Part shown: positions 17,306-26,438 of the stretch, in pieces
Position numbering within the stretch: the first letter of the stretch is position 1
How the letters are laid out: every line of letters starts with the position of its first letter
Origin: Rheinheimera faecalis
Lineage (GTDB): Bacteria; Pseudomonadota; Gammaproteobacteria; Enterobacterales; Alteromonadaceae
Reading direction: 5' to 3'
Assembly: GCF_021290965.1 (NCBI RefSeq)
Contig: NZ_JAJOYT010000014.1
Location: 27,524-91,523, forward strand
DNA: 64,000 nucleotides
The notes under the pieces: generated by a model
What the model was told of the DNA's origin: nothing
The model's input: only the letters and a program-made list of their open reading frames with translations
Database searches by the model: none
Program-made: the position numbers and the translations under genes

Positions 17306-18148
17306 ATGCTGAGTTATCGTCATAGTTATCATGCAGGTAATCACGCCGATGTGATTAAACATCTGGTGCAGATTTGTATCCTGAATTATTTAAAACGCAA
17401 AGATAAGCCTTTTTGCTATCACGATACGCATGCAGGAGCCGGTTTATACAGTCTGCATAGCGAACAAGCGCAAAAAACTGCGGAATACCAGACAGGTATA
17501 GGCAAACTCTGGAACTACCAGGGCAGCAATGCTGATATCAAAGCTTATGTGGAGACCATCAGGCTGGTGAACGACAGCGACGATTTAGCTTTTTATCCGG
17601 GTTCACCAAAAATTGCCGATTTGTTATGTCGTGCTACAGACACCATTCAAGCCACCGAATTGCACCCTAGCGATCATCCTATTCTGGCCAGCCAGTTCCA
17701 GCGTCGCCGCCACAGTCGTATTGAAAAAATGGACGCCTGGGCCGGTATACGAGCTATGTTGCCCCCTTTGGCTAAACGCGGCTTAGTGTTGATTGACCCG
17801 CCTTATGAGTTAAAAACCGAGTATCAGGATTTGATCAAAGGTCTGGAACAGGCAGTGCAGCGTTTTCCACAAGGCACTTACGCCATCTGGTATCCGGTGA
17901 TCGAACGTCAGGCGGTCGAAAGCTTTATTGATGCCATTGTCGATACACAAATTCGTAATCAGCTACGGATAGAATACTGCCCACAGCCAGACGCTGAAGG
18001 TTTTGGTATGACAGGCAGCGGCATGCTGGTGATTAACCCGCCTTTTACGCTGAAACAGGATATGGAAAGCTGCTTAAAAGAGTTGGCGCCATTGCTTTCA
18101 CAAAGCCCGCTCGCCCACTGGCAAGTCACTCAACTCGTGGATGAATAA
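17306..18148 (+). CDS. rlmJ: 23S rRNA (adenine(2030)-N6)-methyltransferase
   Basis: The 280-residue protein begins MLSYRHSYHAGNHADVIKH, the N-terminal signature of RlmJ, and has the N6-adenine catalytic DPPY motif (VLIDPPYELKTEY, about residue 164). YHDTHAGAGLY is the SAM-binding motif. Length equals that of the E. coli enzyme. It methylates A2030 of 23S rRNA. It precedes an S1/P1 nuclease gene by 11 bp, so the two are probably co-transcribed, though a functional link is not apparent. Confidence 0.93.
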   Translation: MLSYRHSYHAGNHADVIKHLVQICILNYLKRKDKPFCYHDTHAGAGLYSLHSEQAQKTAEYQTGIGKLWNYQGSNADIKAYVETIRLVNDSDDLAFYPGSPKIADLLCRATDTIQATELHPSDHPILASQFQRRRHSRIEKMDAWAGIRAMLPPLAKRGLVLIDPPYELKTEYQDLIKGLEQAVQRFPQGTYAIWYPVIERQAVESFIDAIVDTQIRNQLRIEYCPQPDAEGFGMTGSGMLVINPPFTLKQDMESCLKELAPLLSQSPLAHWQVTQLVDE

Positions 18149-18159
18149 GGAAATACTTT

Positions 18160-18948
18160 ATGCGTAGTCTGGCTTTAGCTTTGGCTTTGTTTTGTAGCCC
18201 TGTGTTTGCTTTTGGTGAATTAGGCCACCAGATGGTCTGCTCTATGGCTTATCAGTTATTAAGCCCTGTCAGCCAGCAAAAAGTGCAACAACTGATGCAA
18301 TTGCACGAACAAAACGATTTTACCAAAGCCTGCTCCTGGCCGGATCAGGTACGCTCCTTGCCTGAATATCAGCACACCAAAGTCTGGCATTACGTCAATA
18401 TTCAGCGCTCTGACACTAAGCTCACTATGCAGCACTGCCCTGCAGAAGGTTGTGTCTTGTCGGCTATTGAACAACAGCGGAAAAAGCTGACGCCTTTTGC
18501 GCCGTCAAAAACTCAGCTAGAAGCTTTGCTGTTTGTTGGTCACTTTATTGGCGACTTACATCAACCTTTGCACGCTGGTTATGCTGATGATTTAGGTGGT
18601 AACAGAACTGCAGTGTATTTTGCCGGTGAGCCATCCAATTTACATGGCGTCTGGGACAGTCGTATTTTGGAAGCCGCCTCTTATCAGGATGATGCGAAAC
18701 AACAGGCTTTGTATCAGACACTAAAGGCTAAACAACAGCAGTGGCAAACCGTCAGCGTATTGGATTGGGCCAATGAATCGGTGTTGTTGGTGAAACTGAT
18801 TTATCAGGGTTATAAACCGGGCATGTTAATAGACGAGCGTTACCAGCAACAGCATCTGCCACAGCTGGAACAAAGGCTGCAACAAGCTGCTGTGCGTCTG
18901 GCTTTAGTACTGGAACAAAGCTTTAATCCCCAAGCTAACGGCGGTTAA
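18160..18948 (+). CDS. Secreted S1/P1-type nuclease
   Basis: A 262-residue zinc nuclease with signal peptide MRSLALALALFCSPVFA. The predicted mature protein starts FGELGHQMVCSMAYQLL. The three-zinc site is visible: GH near the N terminus, WPDQVR, KVWHYVN, the VGHFIGDLHQPLHAGYADDLGGN block and LHGVWDSRI. In fungal P1 nuclease the first mature residue is Trp and its amino group binds zinc; here Phe takes that place. It likely degrades single-stranded DNA/RNA outside the cell for phosphate or nucleosides. Confidence 0.9.
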   Translation: MRSLALALALFCSPVFAFGELGHQMVCSMAYQLLSPVSQQKVQQLMQLHEQNDFTKACSWPDQVRSLPEYQHTKVWHYVNIQRSDTKLTMQHCPAEGCVLSAIEQQRKKLTPFAPSKTQLEALLFVGHFIGDLHQPLHAGYADDLGGNRTAVYFAGEPSNLHGVWDSRILEAASYQDDAKQQALYQTLKAKQQQWQTVSVLDWANESVLLVKLIYQGYKPGMLIDERYQQQHLPQLEQRLQQAAVRLALVLEQSFNPQANGG

Positions 18949-18950
18949 CT

Positions 18951-20504
18951 TCAGCGCTGGTTAAATTCTTCCAGCACAAAAGTTTTAAACTTGCTTAGCT
19001 TTAACTGGCTTAGCAAGTTTGCTAAATGCTCCTGATGGGTTAAATAACCAGGTTCTGCCAGATACGCCTTATAATACATTTGAGCTGCAGGGCGTAATTC
19101 ACCTTCTTTTTCATGTCGTAAACCCATTTGGGCATAAACCTGCCCTCTGTCGGCTGCAGCATAAATCAAATAAAAGGCCTGCTGATGCACACAAGCTGCA
19201 TACACTTTATGTATGCTGTGCGGCAGCAAATTTAAGGCTTTATTGGCCAGATACATTAAATCAAAAGCTGCATTCATCTTACCAAGGCTGGCCATCAGGC
19301 TGGCACCATGACACTGACTGGCGACAGACATCTGCATAGCAGCTAAATGCTGTTTTTGTTTTTCTAAAAAGCCAATAGCAGCATCTTTACCATCGGCCTG
19401 ACAGACTAAACTGCCCTGCAACCAGATAATATCAGCAGCAAACTGACTGGCTTCTTTGTCAGTGATCAACTGGCGAAAACATTGCTGTAACATCGCCTGA
19501 TACTGAGCGATACGCTGCTCTGCCATCGGCTGGGCCATTAAGAACAGCAACAACTTACACAAAGTAACAGTCAATACACAAAACTGATAACCGCTGCCGG
19601 AAAGACGTCTTTTACGCTCAATCAGTTCAATGGCTTGTTCTGTTTTGTCCGACACCATCATCACCAGTTGCACCAACTGAGTAATATAGGTCGACATACC
19701 GGCAGCAGGGAATTTAACCGCCACATTAAGAGCGGCAGCGTAATCTTCGTTTTCCAGAGCAAGATAAACTTGCCAGACTTCTTTTCGTTCCTGATAACGC
19801 AGTACTTCTTCTGTCACATTCACTAAAAAGCTGTTACAGGACTGCAGATCACCTTGCTCGTAATCAAGTAAGAACTGCAACCACAGAGCCCAGCCCTGCT
19901 GTTTAGCACAAGCCGATTTAATCAATGCAGAAGCAGCATCACAAACGCCAAGCTCCAGCAACATTTCAGCTTTTAATTGCAACACTGCTAACGGCGTGTC
20001 AGCACCGGCTTTTTGTTGCAGTTCACTAATCAATTTAAAAGCATCGACATAACGGCGTTTATGTACCAGAGGCAGTATCTGATCCATAAAAGGTTTTAAG
20101 CGTACATGCAGTTTGAGCTGCTCGTCCATATGGAATTTATTGCAGGGCTGGTCGAGAAAATCAATCTGATGAAAAGGATAATCCACAGCATACTTCTGCC
20201 GCTCTGTCGCAGTGGATAACACCACCAGACGGCACAAGGGACTAACAATGTGTTTGTGCAGCAACAACTCAATCAGATCGGCCCCTACAACAGAGGGTTC
20301 GGCATCATAATCAAGAAAAATTACATCGTAAGGGGCAGTACCTTCACAGCTCAACAGATCCTGAGCTGTACGGCTGAGCTCTACTTTTTTGATGCCAAGG
20401 CCAGTCAGTATTTGTTTTAACTGATGACCAGACGCAGGATCAGACTCAACAACTAACACATTGAGATCAAATAACTTACTAAAATCAAATCGGGTAAGAC
20501 TCAA
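18951..20504 (-). CDS. Receiver-domain protein with TPR-like C-terminal region
   Basis: A 517-residue soluble protein. Residues 12-130 are a CheY-like receiver (LVVESDPASG, YDVIFLDYDAEPS with acceptor Asp, VVLSTATERQ). The remaining 380 residues are helical TPR-like repeats (AFKLISELQQKAGADTPLAVL, LRPAAQMYYKAYLAEPG). REC-TPR proteins of this type occur in Alteromonadales and Pseudomonas as signalling adaptors with unknown output. The start is doubtful: TTG 20504 has AGG almost touching it. It converges with the S1/P1 nuclease gene with two bases between stops. Confidence 0.75.
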   Translation of the reverse strand: MSLTRFDFSKLFDLNVLVVESDPASGHQLKQILTGLGIKKVELSRTAQDLLSCEGTAPYDVIFLDYDAEPSVVGADLIELLLHKHIVSPLCRLVVLSTATERQKYAVDYPFHQIDFLDQPCNKFHMDEQLKLHVRLKPFMDQILPLVHKRRYVDAFKLISELQQKAGADTPLAVLQLKAEMLLELGVCDAASALIKSACAKQQGWALWLQFLLDYEQGDLQSCNSFLVNVTEEVLRYQERKEVWQVYLALENEDYAAALNVAVKFPAAGMSTYITQLVQLVMMVSDKTEQAIELIERKRRLSGSGYQFCVLTVTLCKLLLFLMAQPMAEQRIAQYQAMLQQCFRQLITDKEASQFAADIIWLQGSLVCQADGKDAAIGFLEKQKQHLAAMQMSVASQCHGASLMASLGKMNAAFDLMYLANKALNLLPHSIHKVYAACVHQQAFYLIYAAADRGQVYAQMGLRHEKEGELRPAAQMYYKAYLAEPGYLTHQEHLANLLSQLKLSKFKTFVLEEFNQR

Positions 20505-20643
20505 ACCTATGCCTCGTTTTTTCTCAGATCGATGATCCGGCCACTCACACCCCTTTAGTGTAGGCGGAAGATGGCCAGTCGCAAAAGAAAAATTTAGAAA
20601 AAACGATACAAAATCCGAGACTTGGCTAATTTTTTAACCGATT

Positions 20644-20976
20644 TTAGTCTTGTCCACGCCAACGGGCATGGCATAAAGTCTCAAACTTTTCTTTGCTCAG
20701 TAAAATTCTGGCAAGAACTATCTCTGCAACATTGTTGATATCAGCCAAACCAATATGAGCTTCTACATGCAGTTCAGGGTCAATATCCATGGCGATCATA
20801 TCCACCCAGTCGTCTGTCGCTGGAACTAAATCCACATAGGCGGAGGCAGCTGCATGCTGTTGATACAACGCATAATCCTCAGCGGACAAGTTGTCTTCTG
20901 CTAACTCTTCAAAAATAGCAAACGCATGATCGCACAACTCATCCAAAGTCCAGAGTTCAAGTTCTGAGCCAGACAT
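20644..20976 (-). CDS. YciU/HI1450 family (DUF440) DNA-mimic protein
   Basis: A 110-residue strongly acidic protein. LDELCDHAFAIFEELAEDNLSAEDYALYQQH, then TDDWVDMIAMDIDPELHVEAHIGL and a closing CHARW, align by eye with HI1450 (family DUF440), whose acidic surface was proposed to mimic double-stranded DNA. It may bind DNA-binding proteins such as HU. ATG 20976 has GGAG six bases upstream; the in-frame GTG 20988 has none. It is a single gene with its own promoter region. Confidence 0.75.
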   Translation of the reverse strand: MSGSELELWTLDELCDHAFAIFEELAEDNLSAEDYALYQQHAAASAYVDLVPATDDWVDMIAMDIDPELHVEAHIGLADINNVAEIVLARILLSKEKFETLCHARWRGQD

Positions 20977-21128
20977 TCTTTTCTCCACACAGATAAATCA
21001 AAGGCCGCAGTATACCAATTGCATACTTAGTCTGCCCAGCCAAAGCCGGGTCAAACACGAATATTTACTGGTATCCAAAGCTGCGGGTCGGTAGCATAGC
21101 GCCACTTTTTGATCTGCGCTAAGTGAGT

Positions 21129-21518
21129 ATGATGAAACAACGTTTAGGTTTAATTAGTTTATTAGTTGCTGACTATGATGAAGCTATCGAATTTTATACA
21201 CAAAAGCTTGGTTTTGAGTTAATGGAAGACAGCCCACAAGGCGAAAAAAGATGGGTAGTTGTGCGGCCTAAAGGCGCGACTGAAACAGCTATTTTGCTGG
21301 CCAAAGCCAATAACGAGCAGCAAAAACAACAGATAGGCAATCAGTGTGGTGGCCGCGTTTTTCTGTTTTTAAATACCGATGATTTCTGGCGTGATCATGC
21401 CCTGATGCAACAACAAGGCGTGAAATTCCTCGAAACACCACGCGAAGAAGTCTATGGTACTGTTGCTGTATTTGAAGACTTGTACGGCACCCGCTGGGAT
21501 TTGCTGCAACTGAATTAA
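21129..21518 (+). CDS. VOC-family (glyoxalase-like) protein
   Basis: A 130-residue single-module vicinal oxygen chelate protein. LISLLVADYDEAIEFYTQKLGFEL is the typical beta-alpha opening, and VAVFEDLYGTRWDLLQ the final strand with metal-ligand Glu/Asp; GGRVFLFLNTDDFWRDHALMQQQGVKF forms the second half. Several substrates are possible in this superfamily, including lactoylglutathione, dioxygenase substrates and antibiotics. ATG 21129 or ATG 21132 begins the protein. It precedes rlmA by 32 bp on the same strand. Confidence 0.85.
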   Translation: MMKQRLGLISLLVADYDEAIEFYTQKLGFELMEDSPQGEKRWVVVRPKGATETAILLAKANNEQQKQQIGNQCGGRVFLFLNTDDFWRDHALMQQQGVKFLETPREEVYGTVAVFEDLYGTRWDLLQLN

Positions 21519-21550
21519 CAGAGTTTTTTATCGTGACCGGAGAAGTTTGT

Positions 21551-22360
21551 ATGTATCGTTGCCCCCTTTGCCAACAAAGCCTGATTCAACAGCAGAACAG
21601 CTTTGTTTGTGCGTCAAACCATAGCTTTGATCTCGCCAAAGAGGGCTATTTGCATTTATTGCCGGTGCAGCAAAAAAACTCGAAAGTCCCAGGCGATTCG
21701 CCGCTGATGATGCAAAGCCGCCGCGACTTTTTAAATGCAGGTTATTATCAGCCACTATCCGATGCGGTGAATCAGTGTTTTGCCGCAGAGTTACCGCTAC
21801 AGCCTGTGGTGCTTGATCTCGGCTGCGGCGAAGGCTATTACAGCAACAGGCTAATGCAAGCTTTGGCAGACAAAGAACTCAGATTGTACGGTCTGGATAT
21901 TGCCAAAACAGCCATCAAAAAAGCCGCCAAAAGCTACCCCGCTATCAAGTTTTGTGTCGCCAGTGCCTGGCATCTGCCTTTTGCCGACCAAAGCTTTGAT
22001 GCTGCATTAAAACTATGTGCTCCTTGTGAACCAGACGAATTAGCACGGGTATTAAAAGCAGATGGCCAGCTGCTAACTGTAACGCCTGCACCAGAGCATT
22101 TACTGGAGATTAAACAGCAGGTATACAGTTCGGTACGCTTGCATAGCGATCAGATTGAAACCATTTCGGGTTTTGAACATCAACAGCGTCAGGAGTTGAA
22201 GCTACAACTGACAGACCTGCCTGCTGACATGGTGTTAAATCTGTTGGAAATGACCCCTTTAGCCTGGAAGTTTAAACCAGAGCAAAAACAGCATTTTGCC
22301 GCAAGTTCGCCGCAAATTAGCCTGAATTTCTATTTAGACATGTATCGAAAAAATCGTTGA
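21551..22360 (+). CDS. rlmA: 23S rRNA (guanine(745)-N1)-methyltransferase
   Basis: 269 residues, the E. coli RlmA length. The N-terminal zinc finger is seen as MYRCPLCQ then FVCASNHSFD (C4, C7, C20, H24), followed by AKEGYLHLLPVQ and GDSPLMMQSRRDFLNAGYY. The Rossmann domain has VLDLGCGEGYYSN. It methylates G745 in helix 35 of 23S rRNA. ATG 21551 is chosen because it begins the zinc finger and has GGAGAAG upstream. Confidence 0.92.
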   Translation: MYRCPLCQQSLIQQQNSFVCASNHSFDLAKEGYLHLLPVQQKNSKVPGDSPLMMQSRRDFLNAGYYQPLSDAVNQCFAAELPLQPVVLDLGCGEGYYSNRLMQALADKELRLYGLDIAKTAIKKAAKSYPAIKFCVASAWHLPFADQSFDAALKLCAPCEPDELARVLKADGQLLTVTPAPEHLLEIKQQVYSSVRLHSDQIETISGFEHQQRQELKLQLTDLPADMVLNLLEMTPLAWKFKPEQKQHFAASSPQISLNFYLDMYRKNR

Positions 22361-22444
22361 GACAAACGTCTGACAGACTGGCAAAGCCCTTGCATTGATC
22401 CCTGCGGATCCATTGGAGGGCATTAGCTCAGGCGTTGGTTGTAC

Positions 22445-24424
22445 ATGCAGTTTTTTTTCGAACACCATAAAAATCATCTGAAACCTCACATGAGTGGCGT
22501 TTTACAGTACGAACAAAAGTTAACTGAACTGGACAGCTGGTGGAGCAAAGTCAGTTTAATAGGTAAAATCAATAGCTTACGTCTTGGCTCTACCATACTC
22601 GACAGCATGGATCAGACTAAAAAACGCTTCACTGAGCTACAACAAATTCTGATCGACAACTTACTGCTGGAACAAACCAAAAAAACACTATTAACAGACA
22701 AAACCTGCTGCCAGATTGCTATCGACGTGCTGATCCGTAACTTATTTGAACGCACAGCAGATATAGGTTTTCTGGCAACTGACAGCCAAATCCGCAGCTT
22801 TTTAGCAGAGCCTTGCGCTGAAGCAGTTGGTGTTATACAGCAGCATTTAGCCAACTATGTCAGTTATTATTCGGTGTATCAGGATGTAGTGTTAGTTGGC
22901 CCTGACGGTCAAATATTGTTAAGGCTTGACCAGTCGCAGACGCAAAAATACAGCCGTGATCCCTTAGTGCAGCAGTGCCTGCAACAGCCCCAACAATTTA
23001 GCGAAACTTTCAGGTATTCCGACCTGCAACCGGAGCAAAAACAAAGCCTGATTTATGCCCAGGCTGTGCTTTCCGACGAGGGTATTGCTTTGGGGGTGCT
23101 GTGCCTTTGCTTTAAATTTGATGATGAAATAACGACGATTTTCAAAAACTTACTGCCAGAACATAGCCAAAGTATATTGTTACTGCAATCTGAAGATGGC
23201 AGCACTGTATTTAGCTCCGACGCTGAGCTGTTACCGCCCCAACAAACCACAGGACGACAGCAGCAATTGGGGCTAAGAAAAGTAGAAAGCCGGGATTACT
23301 TGCTAAGTTTTGCGCAAACTCAGGGTTATCAGGGTTACTTTGGTCCTGCCTGGCAAACCCAGATCTGGACACCGGTAAAAAGCTTGTCAAATCAGCCTAA
23401 ACCAGCCCAACAAGAGCTGGATATGAATAACCTCAAGTTATTTCCTGAACTATTTAATATTCATCGCTCGTCTTTGCAAGTGAACGATGAACTCAGTCTG
23501 ATTGTACTCAATGGAGTTATTTCAGCGGCCCGCAACGACGCCGTAGAGTTTGTGCCTGTGCTTGATGCCATACGTGGTATAGGCAAAGAAATCCATCAGG
23601 TGTTTTCTCATTCAGTGGAAGAACTGGCTCATACCGTATTACACAGTCAACTGGAAGAGTTGGTGATGCTGGCACGGCAAGCTCTGGATATTATGGACAG
23701 GAATCTGTATGAACGCGCCAATGACTGTCGCTGGTGGGCTCATAATAAAAAGTTTCAGGAGTTACTACGACAACCAGACTCAGAAAAACAGCAGGAAGCA
23801 GCAAAAGAACTCGCCTACATTAATGATTTATATACTGTTTATTCCAACATCTATCTCTACGACAAAGCACAGCGTATTTTATGCAGCGCCAGAGATACCA
23901 CAGAACAGCTGCAGCAGATGCCAGACAATAGCGGCTCTGCAGATTGCCTGTTATTAAATTCTCCTCATCAGTATGCGGTCAGCGATTTTGAGCCCAGTGC
24001 TTTGTATCAGCAGCAATCGACTTACATCTACCATGCGCCTGTCTTTACCGATGTCACAGCAGGTAAAGCTCAGGGAGGCATAGCGCTGGTGTTTGATAGC
24101 GCGCCACAATTTAGTGCAATGTTGCTGGATATTTTGCCCAAAAATGAGCAAGGAGAAGTGAAGGCTGATTTTTCCGCCTGTTTTATCGATGAGAAAGGTG
24201 CCATTTTGGCATCCAGCACTGCTGAACTCTGGCCAACAGGACATAGTGTGCCTTTGCCGGTCGAATTATTTCGCTCTGCAAAACAGCACCCTGTCAGTCA
24301 GCGTATTACCCTGCACGGGCAGCCTTATTGGCTTGCGCTGGCGCATTCTAAGGGCTATCGCGAGTACAAAACCTGCGATGGTTACGACAACCCGCTGTAT
24401 TGCTGCGTACTGCTGCACTGCTAG
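22445..24424 (+). CDS. Cytoplasmic double-Cache-like signalling protein, C terminus probably truncated
   Basis: About 659 residues without any transmembrane segment. Two similar halves are visible: each begins with a long helix around FERTADIGFLATDSQIRSFL or YERANDCRWWAHNKKFQELL, then NYVSYYSVYQDVVLVGPDGQILLR or INDLYTVYSNIYLYDKAQRIL, i.e. YSVY-D-hhhh-DxxGxhL as in Cache/PAS-like sensor modules. Each ends in a GYQGYFGPAW or GYREYKTCDGYDN block. A helical linker separates them. The last residues (NPLYCCVLLHC) look out of place and reading continues in another frame, so a frameshift is suspected. Related proteins may end in a CheW-like domain. Chemotaxis or taxis sensing is inferred. Confidence 0.6.
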   Translation: MQFFFEHHKNHLKPHMSGVLQYEQKLTELDSWWSKVSLIGKINSLRLGSTILDSMDQTKKRFTELQQILIDNLLLEQTKKTLLTDKTCCQIAIDVLIRNLFERTADIGFLATDSQIRSFLAEPCAEAVGVIQQHLANYVSYYSVYQDVVLVGPDGQILLRLDQSQTQKYSRDPLVQQCLQQPQQFSETFRYSDLQPEQKQSLIYAQAVLSDEGIALGVLCLCFKFDDEITTIFKNLLPEHSQSILLLQSEDGSTVFSSDAELLPPQQTTGRQQQLGLRKVESRDYLLSFAQTQGYQGYFGPAWQTQIWTPVKSLSNQPKPAQQELDMNNLKLFPELFNIHRSSLQVNDELSLIVLNGVISAARNDAVEFVPVLDAIRGIGKEIHQVFSHSVEELAHTVLHSQLEELVMLARQALDIMDRNLYERANDCRWWAHNKKFQELLRQPDSEKQQEAAKELAYINDLYTVYSNIYLYDKAQRILCSARDTTEQLQQMPDNSGSADCLLLNSPHQYAVSDFEPSALYQQQSTYIYHAPVFTDVTAGKAQGGIALVFDSAPQFSAMLLDILPKNEQGEVKADFSACFIDEKGAILASSTAELWPTGHSVPLPVELFRSAKQHPVSQRITLHGQPYWLALAHSKGYREYKTCDGYDNPLYCCVLLHC

Positions 24425-24711
24425 TTTAAATCCTCACAAAGCAGCCTCATCAATTAAACCGATAGAGGCTATTGAGTTAAAGCGTTATCTTTCACCTGCA
24501 TCCATCTTTATGCTGAGCACAAATCAACACAAGATGGATGCAGCGATGAACATATCTGTCACAACTTCAGTTGCTGCTCTGCCTGTTGGTCACCCATTAT
24601 TTATGCAAAAGACTGGTACAACCTGACACGGAACCAAAGCCAGAAGCTATGGTCCATGTGTTTAAGATCAGTGCTTATCGTTATTACCCGATGATAAGTT
24701 TTAGCAAATAA
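24418..24711 (+). pseudogene. Possible decayed C-terminal extension of the Cache protein
   Basis: Beyond the stop at 24424 the +1-shifted frame continues open to 24626 with a protein-like sequence including IKPIEAIELKRYLSP and MNISVTTSVAALPVGHPLF; a second shift gives DTEPKPEAMVHVFKI up to TAA 24711. The VAALPVG segment resembles in rhythm the V-x-x-LPG part of CheW domains. I infer a former adaptor domain broken by two indels, but chance open reading cannot be excluded. Confidence 0.3.
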
Positions 24712-24778
24712 ACAGTTTTTTGCAGTGAGGAGTTCTAGCGCAAGCGGTTTTATTCATCTCCCTGAACCGCTGTTTTTC

Positions 24779-24804
24779 GCCCGGCTATATAGCCGGGCTT
24801 TTTT
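24779..24804 (+). terminator. Perfect palindromic terminator
   Basis: A 20-bp perfect palindrome (half-site GCCCGGCTAT) followed by TTTTTT. Immediately upstream AGCGGTT (24743) pairs with AACCGCT (24765), so two hairpins are stacked before the T-run, resembling the 3' end of a small RNA. Confidence 0.85.
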
Positions 24805-24892
24805 ATGTACAGGAGGTACGGTATGTCGACACTGCAGGAGCATTGTGTCGACGATGTACAGGATGCACGGGATCCCGAAAATGCAGGAGCAT
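24805..24892. repeat. Tandem imperfect 39-nt repeat
   Basis: Two copies at 24805-24843 and 24854-24892, period 49. Both begin ATGTACAGGA and end TGCAGGAGCAT, with variable centres; copy 1 also carries a GTCGACA/TGTCGAC inverted repeat across 24825-24852. No coding function is evident. Confidence 0.65.
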
Positions 24893-26370
24893 CAATTCTG
24901 AATAGTGGTCACTTTATTCCATAAATTCTGATTTTTACTGTAAGAGAAATACTCATCAGGAAACCAACATTTAGGAATTAATTCCATATTCTTACGTTCT
25001 TCAAAATTAGAGACCAGCTTACTCAGAATTTCCAACAGCCGCTCTTCGCTCATTTTTTCCAGTTTCTTGCGTGCCGCAGGGAAATACAGATTATTGTCCA
25101 CGCTGACGACTACATTAGTGCCAGTGTTACTGAAGGTCATGCTACGGGTTACCACTCTGCATATCGGCATATCTGTGGCAGGAGGATACAAAGACACCAC
25201 CAGGGCATATTCGTATCTATCCAGATCGCGCTTGTCTGAGTCTTTCGGAATATAGGTCACGCCATAACCCTGTGGGAACAAGCCGGTAATTTTGATCAGC
25301 GCATCCACAGCCGCTTTATGGTAATAACCCCGCTCCACACCGCTTTGCAGCACCAGCGCCGCTTTAGGCAAAGACTCATAGCTATGATTTAATTTAGTCG
25401 ACAACACAACAGAGGTATAAATCTGGGGAATTTTCAGCAAGTTACCTACGCCACCTTCAGGTTTTATGGCGTTTTTAAGCAAGGTGTAAACAAAATTCAG
25501 TTTGTCCTGCTCGTTTTGATTAAACAGCTCCCGCTCTTCTTTTGAATTGCCGACATAACGATCACAGGCTAAGCCTTTCGTGACGTAACTCAGTGTCTCC
25601 TGATAATTGATTTTTAACAGCGCAACACGGTTTTCATCATCCAGCACCCTAAACTCATCCAGATCGCCATCCGCACCTTTGAGAATAGCCAGAGCGTCAG
25701 GATGATAAGTGCCTATATCCTGTAAAATAGCAGCCATTAATAACGGTAGTTGTACATCATCACGAAAGGGCGAGTAATCGGCCTGATACGCTGCTTCTGC
25801 ATTATCCAGCATTTCTTTCGCTGCACGCACCTTACCTTGCACATAGTTATTGTTCAGCTCATTATCCAATAGTAAGCGGTCAAGCAAACGCAAACTTAAA
25901 ACGCCTTTGTATAAATGCTTAAACTTTTGATTCACCGGAGCAACATACTTGCCATTGCTTGGTGCCAGCAGCTGAATAGTGCCCAAAAACTTAGACGACA
26001 TTTGTACTGTTTCATCAAAGCTATCACCTTCTGTCAGTTGTAACACCTGCAAACACAAGGCTTTTAACGCTCTGTAGCGCTCAACACGACTGTCATCCAA
26101 CATACGGATATAAAGTTTTAAAGCAGACTGAGCTTCGGCCAGCTTTTTTTGTTCAGCGGAAGACGGCTCTGGTTTTTGTTCCAGCTTGCGCACTTGCAAC
26201 TGTAATTGCTGAAGTTTTTCTTCCTGCTGTTTGGCATGACGAAAATAATCAGTGGCCACTTCATACACTGAATCATTCAATGCTGTGGCATCGTGAATTT
26301 TGCTAAGAATAGTTTTTACGGTTTTACTATACGAAGACTGACTTATGGTTCCCATCGACATATCGGGCAT
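24892..26370 (-). CDS. Large coiled-coil protein of unknown function
   Basis: 492 residues, soluble. Residues 50-95 are a coiled coil (QQEEKLQQLQLQVRKLEQK). The middle has LLMAAILQDIGTYHPDALAIL, reminiscent of HD-type helices (the D-h-G-x-x-H order), but the full HD metal signature is not seen. The C-terminal third is beta-rich. I do not recognise the family with certainty; similar proteins occur beside signalling genes in Alteromonadales. Start codons at M1, M4 and M6 are all possible. The stop lies at the edge of the 39-nt repeat pair. Confidence 0.65.
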   Translation of the reverse strand: MPDMSMGTISQSSYSKTVKTILSKIHDATALNDSVYEVATDYFRHAKQQEEKLQQLQLQVRKLEQKPEPSSAEQKKLAEAQSALKLYIRMLDDSRVERYRALKALCLQVLQLTEGDSFDETVQMSSKFLGTIQLLAPSNGKYVAPVNQKFKHLYKGVLSLRLLDRLLLDNELNNNYVQGKVRAAKEMLDNAEAAYQADYSPFRDDVQLPLLMAAILQDIGTYHPDALAILKGADGDLDEFRVLDDENRVALLKINYQETLSYVTKGLACDRYVGNSKEERELFNQNEQDKLNFVYTLLKNAIKPEGGVGNLLKIPQIYTSVVLSTKLNHSYESLPKAALVLQSGVERGYYHKAAVDALIKITGLFPQGYGVTYIPKDSDKRDLDRYEYALVVSLYPPATDMPICRVVTRSMTFSNTGTNVVVSVDNNLYFPAARKKLEKMSEERLLEILSKLVSNFEERKNMELIPKCWFPDEYFSYSKNQNLWNKVTTIQN

Positions 26371-26438
26371 CTATCCTTTTCAGCGGGCCACTTAGGTTGT
26401 ACCAAAACGAGTATAGCAGTCCTTTGCCTGGTTCGGGT

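Noticed and set aside
24805..24924. Short ORF reading MYRRYGMSTLQEH... across the tandem repeat
   Set aside because: It overlaps the 3' end of the opposite gene, lies right behind a terminator and is composed of the repeat units; translation is unlikely.
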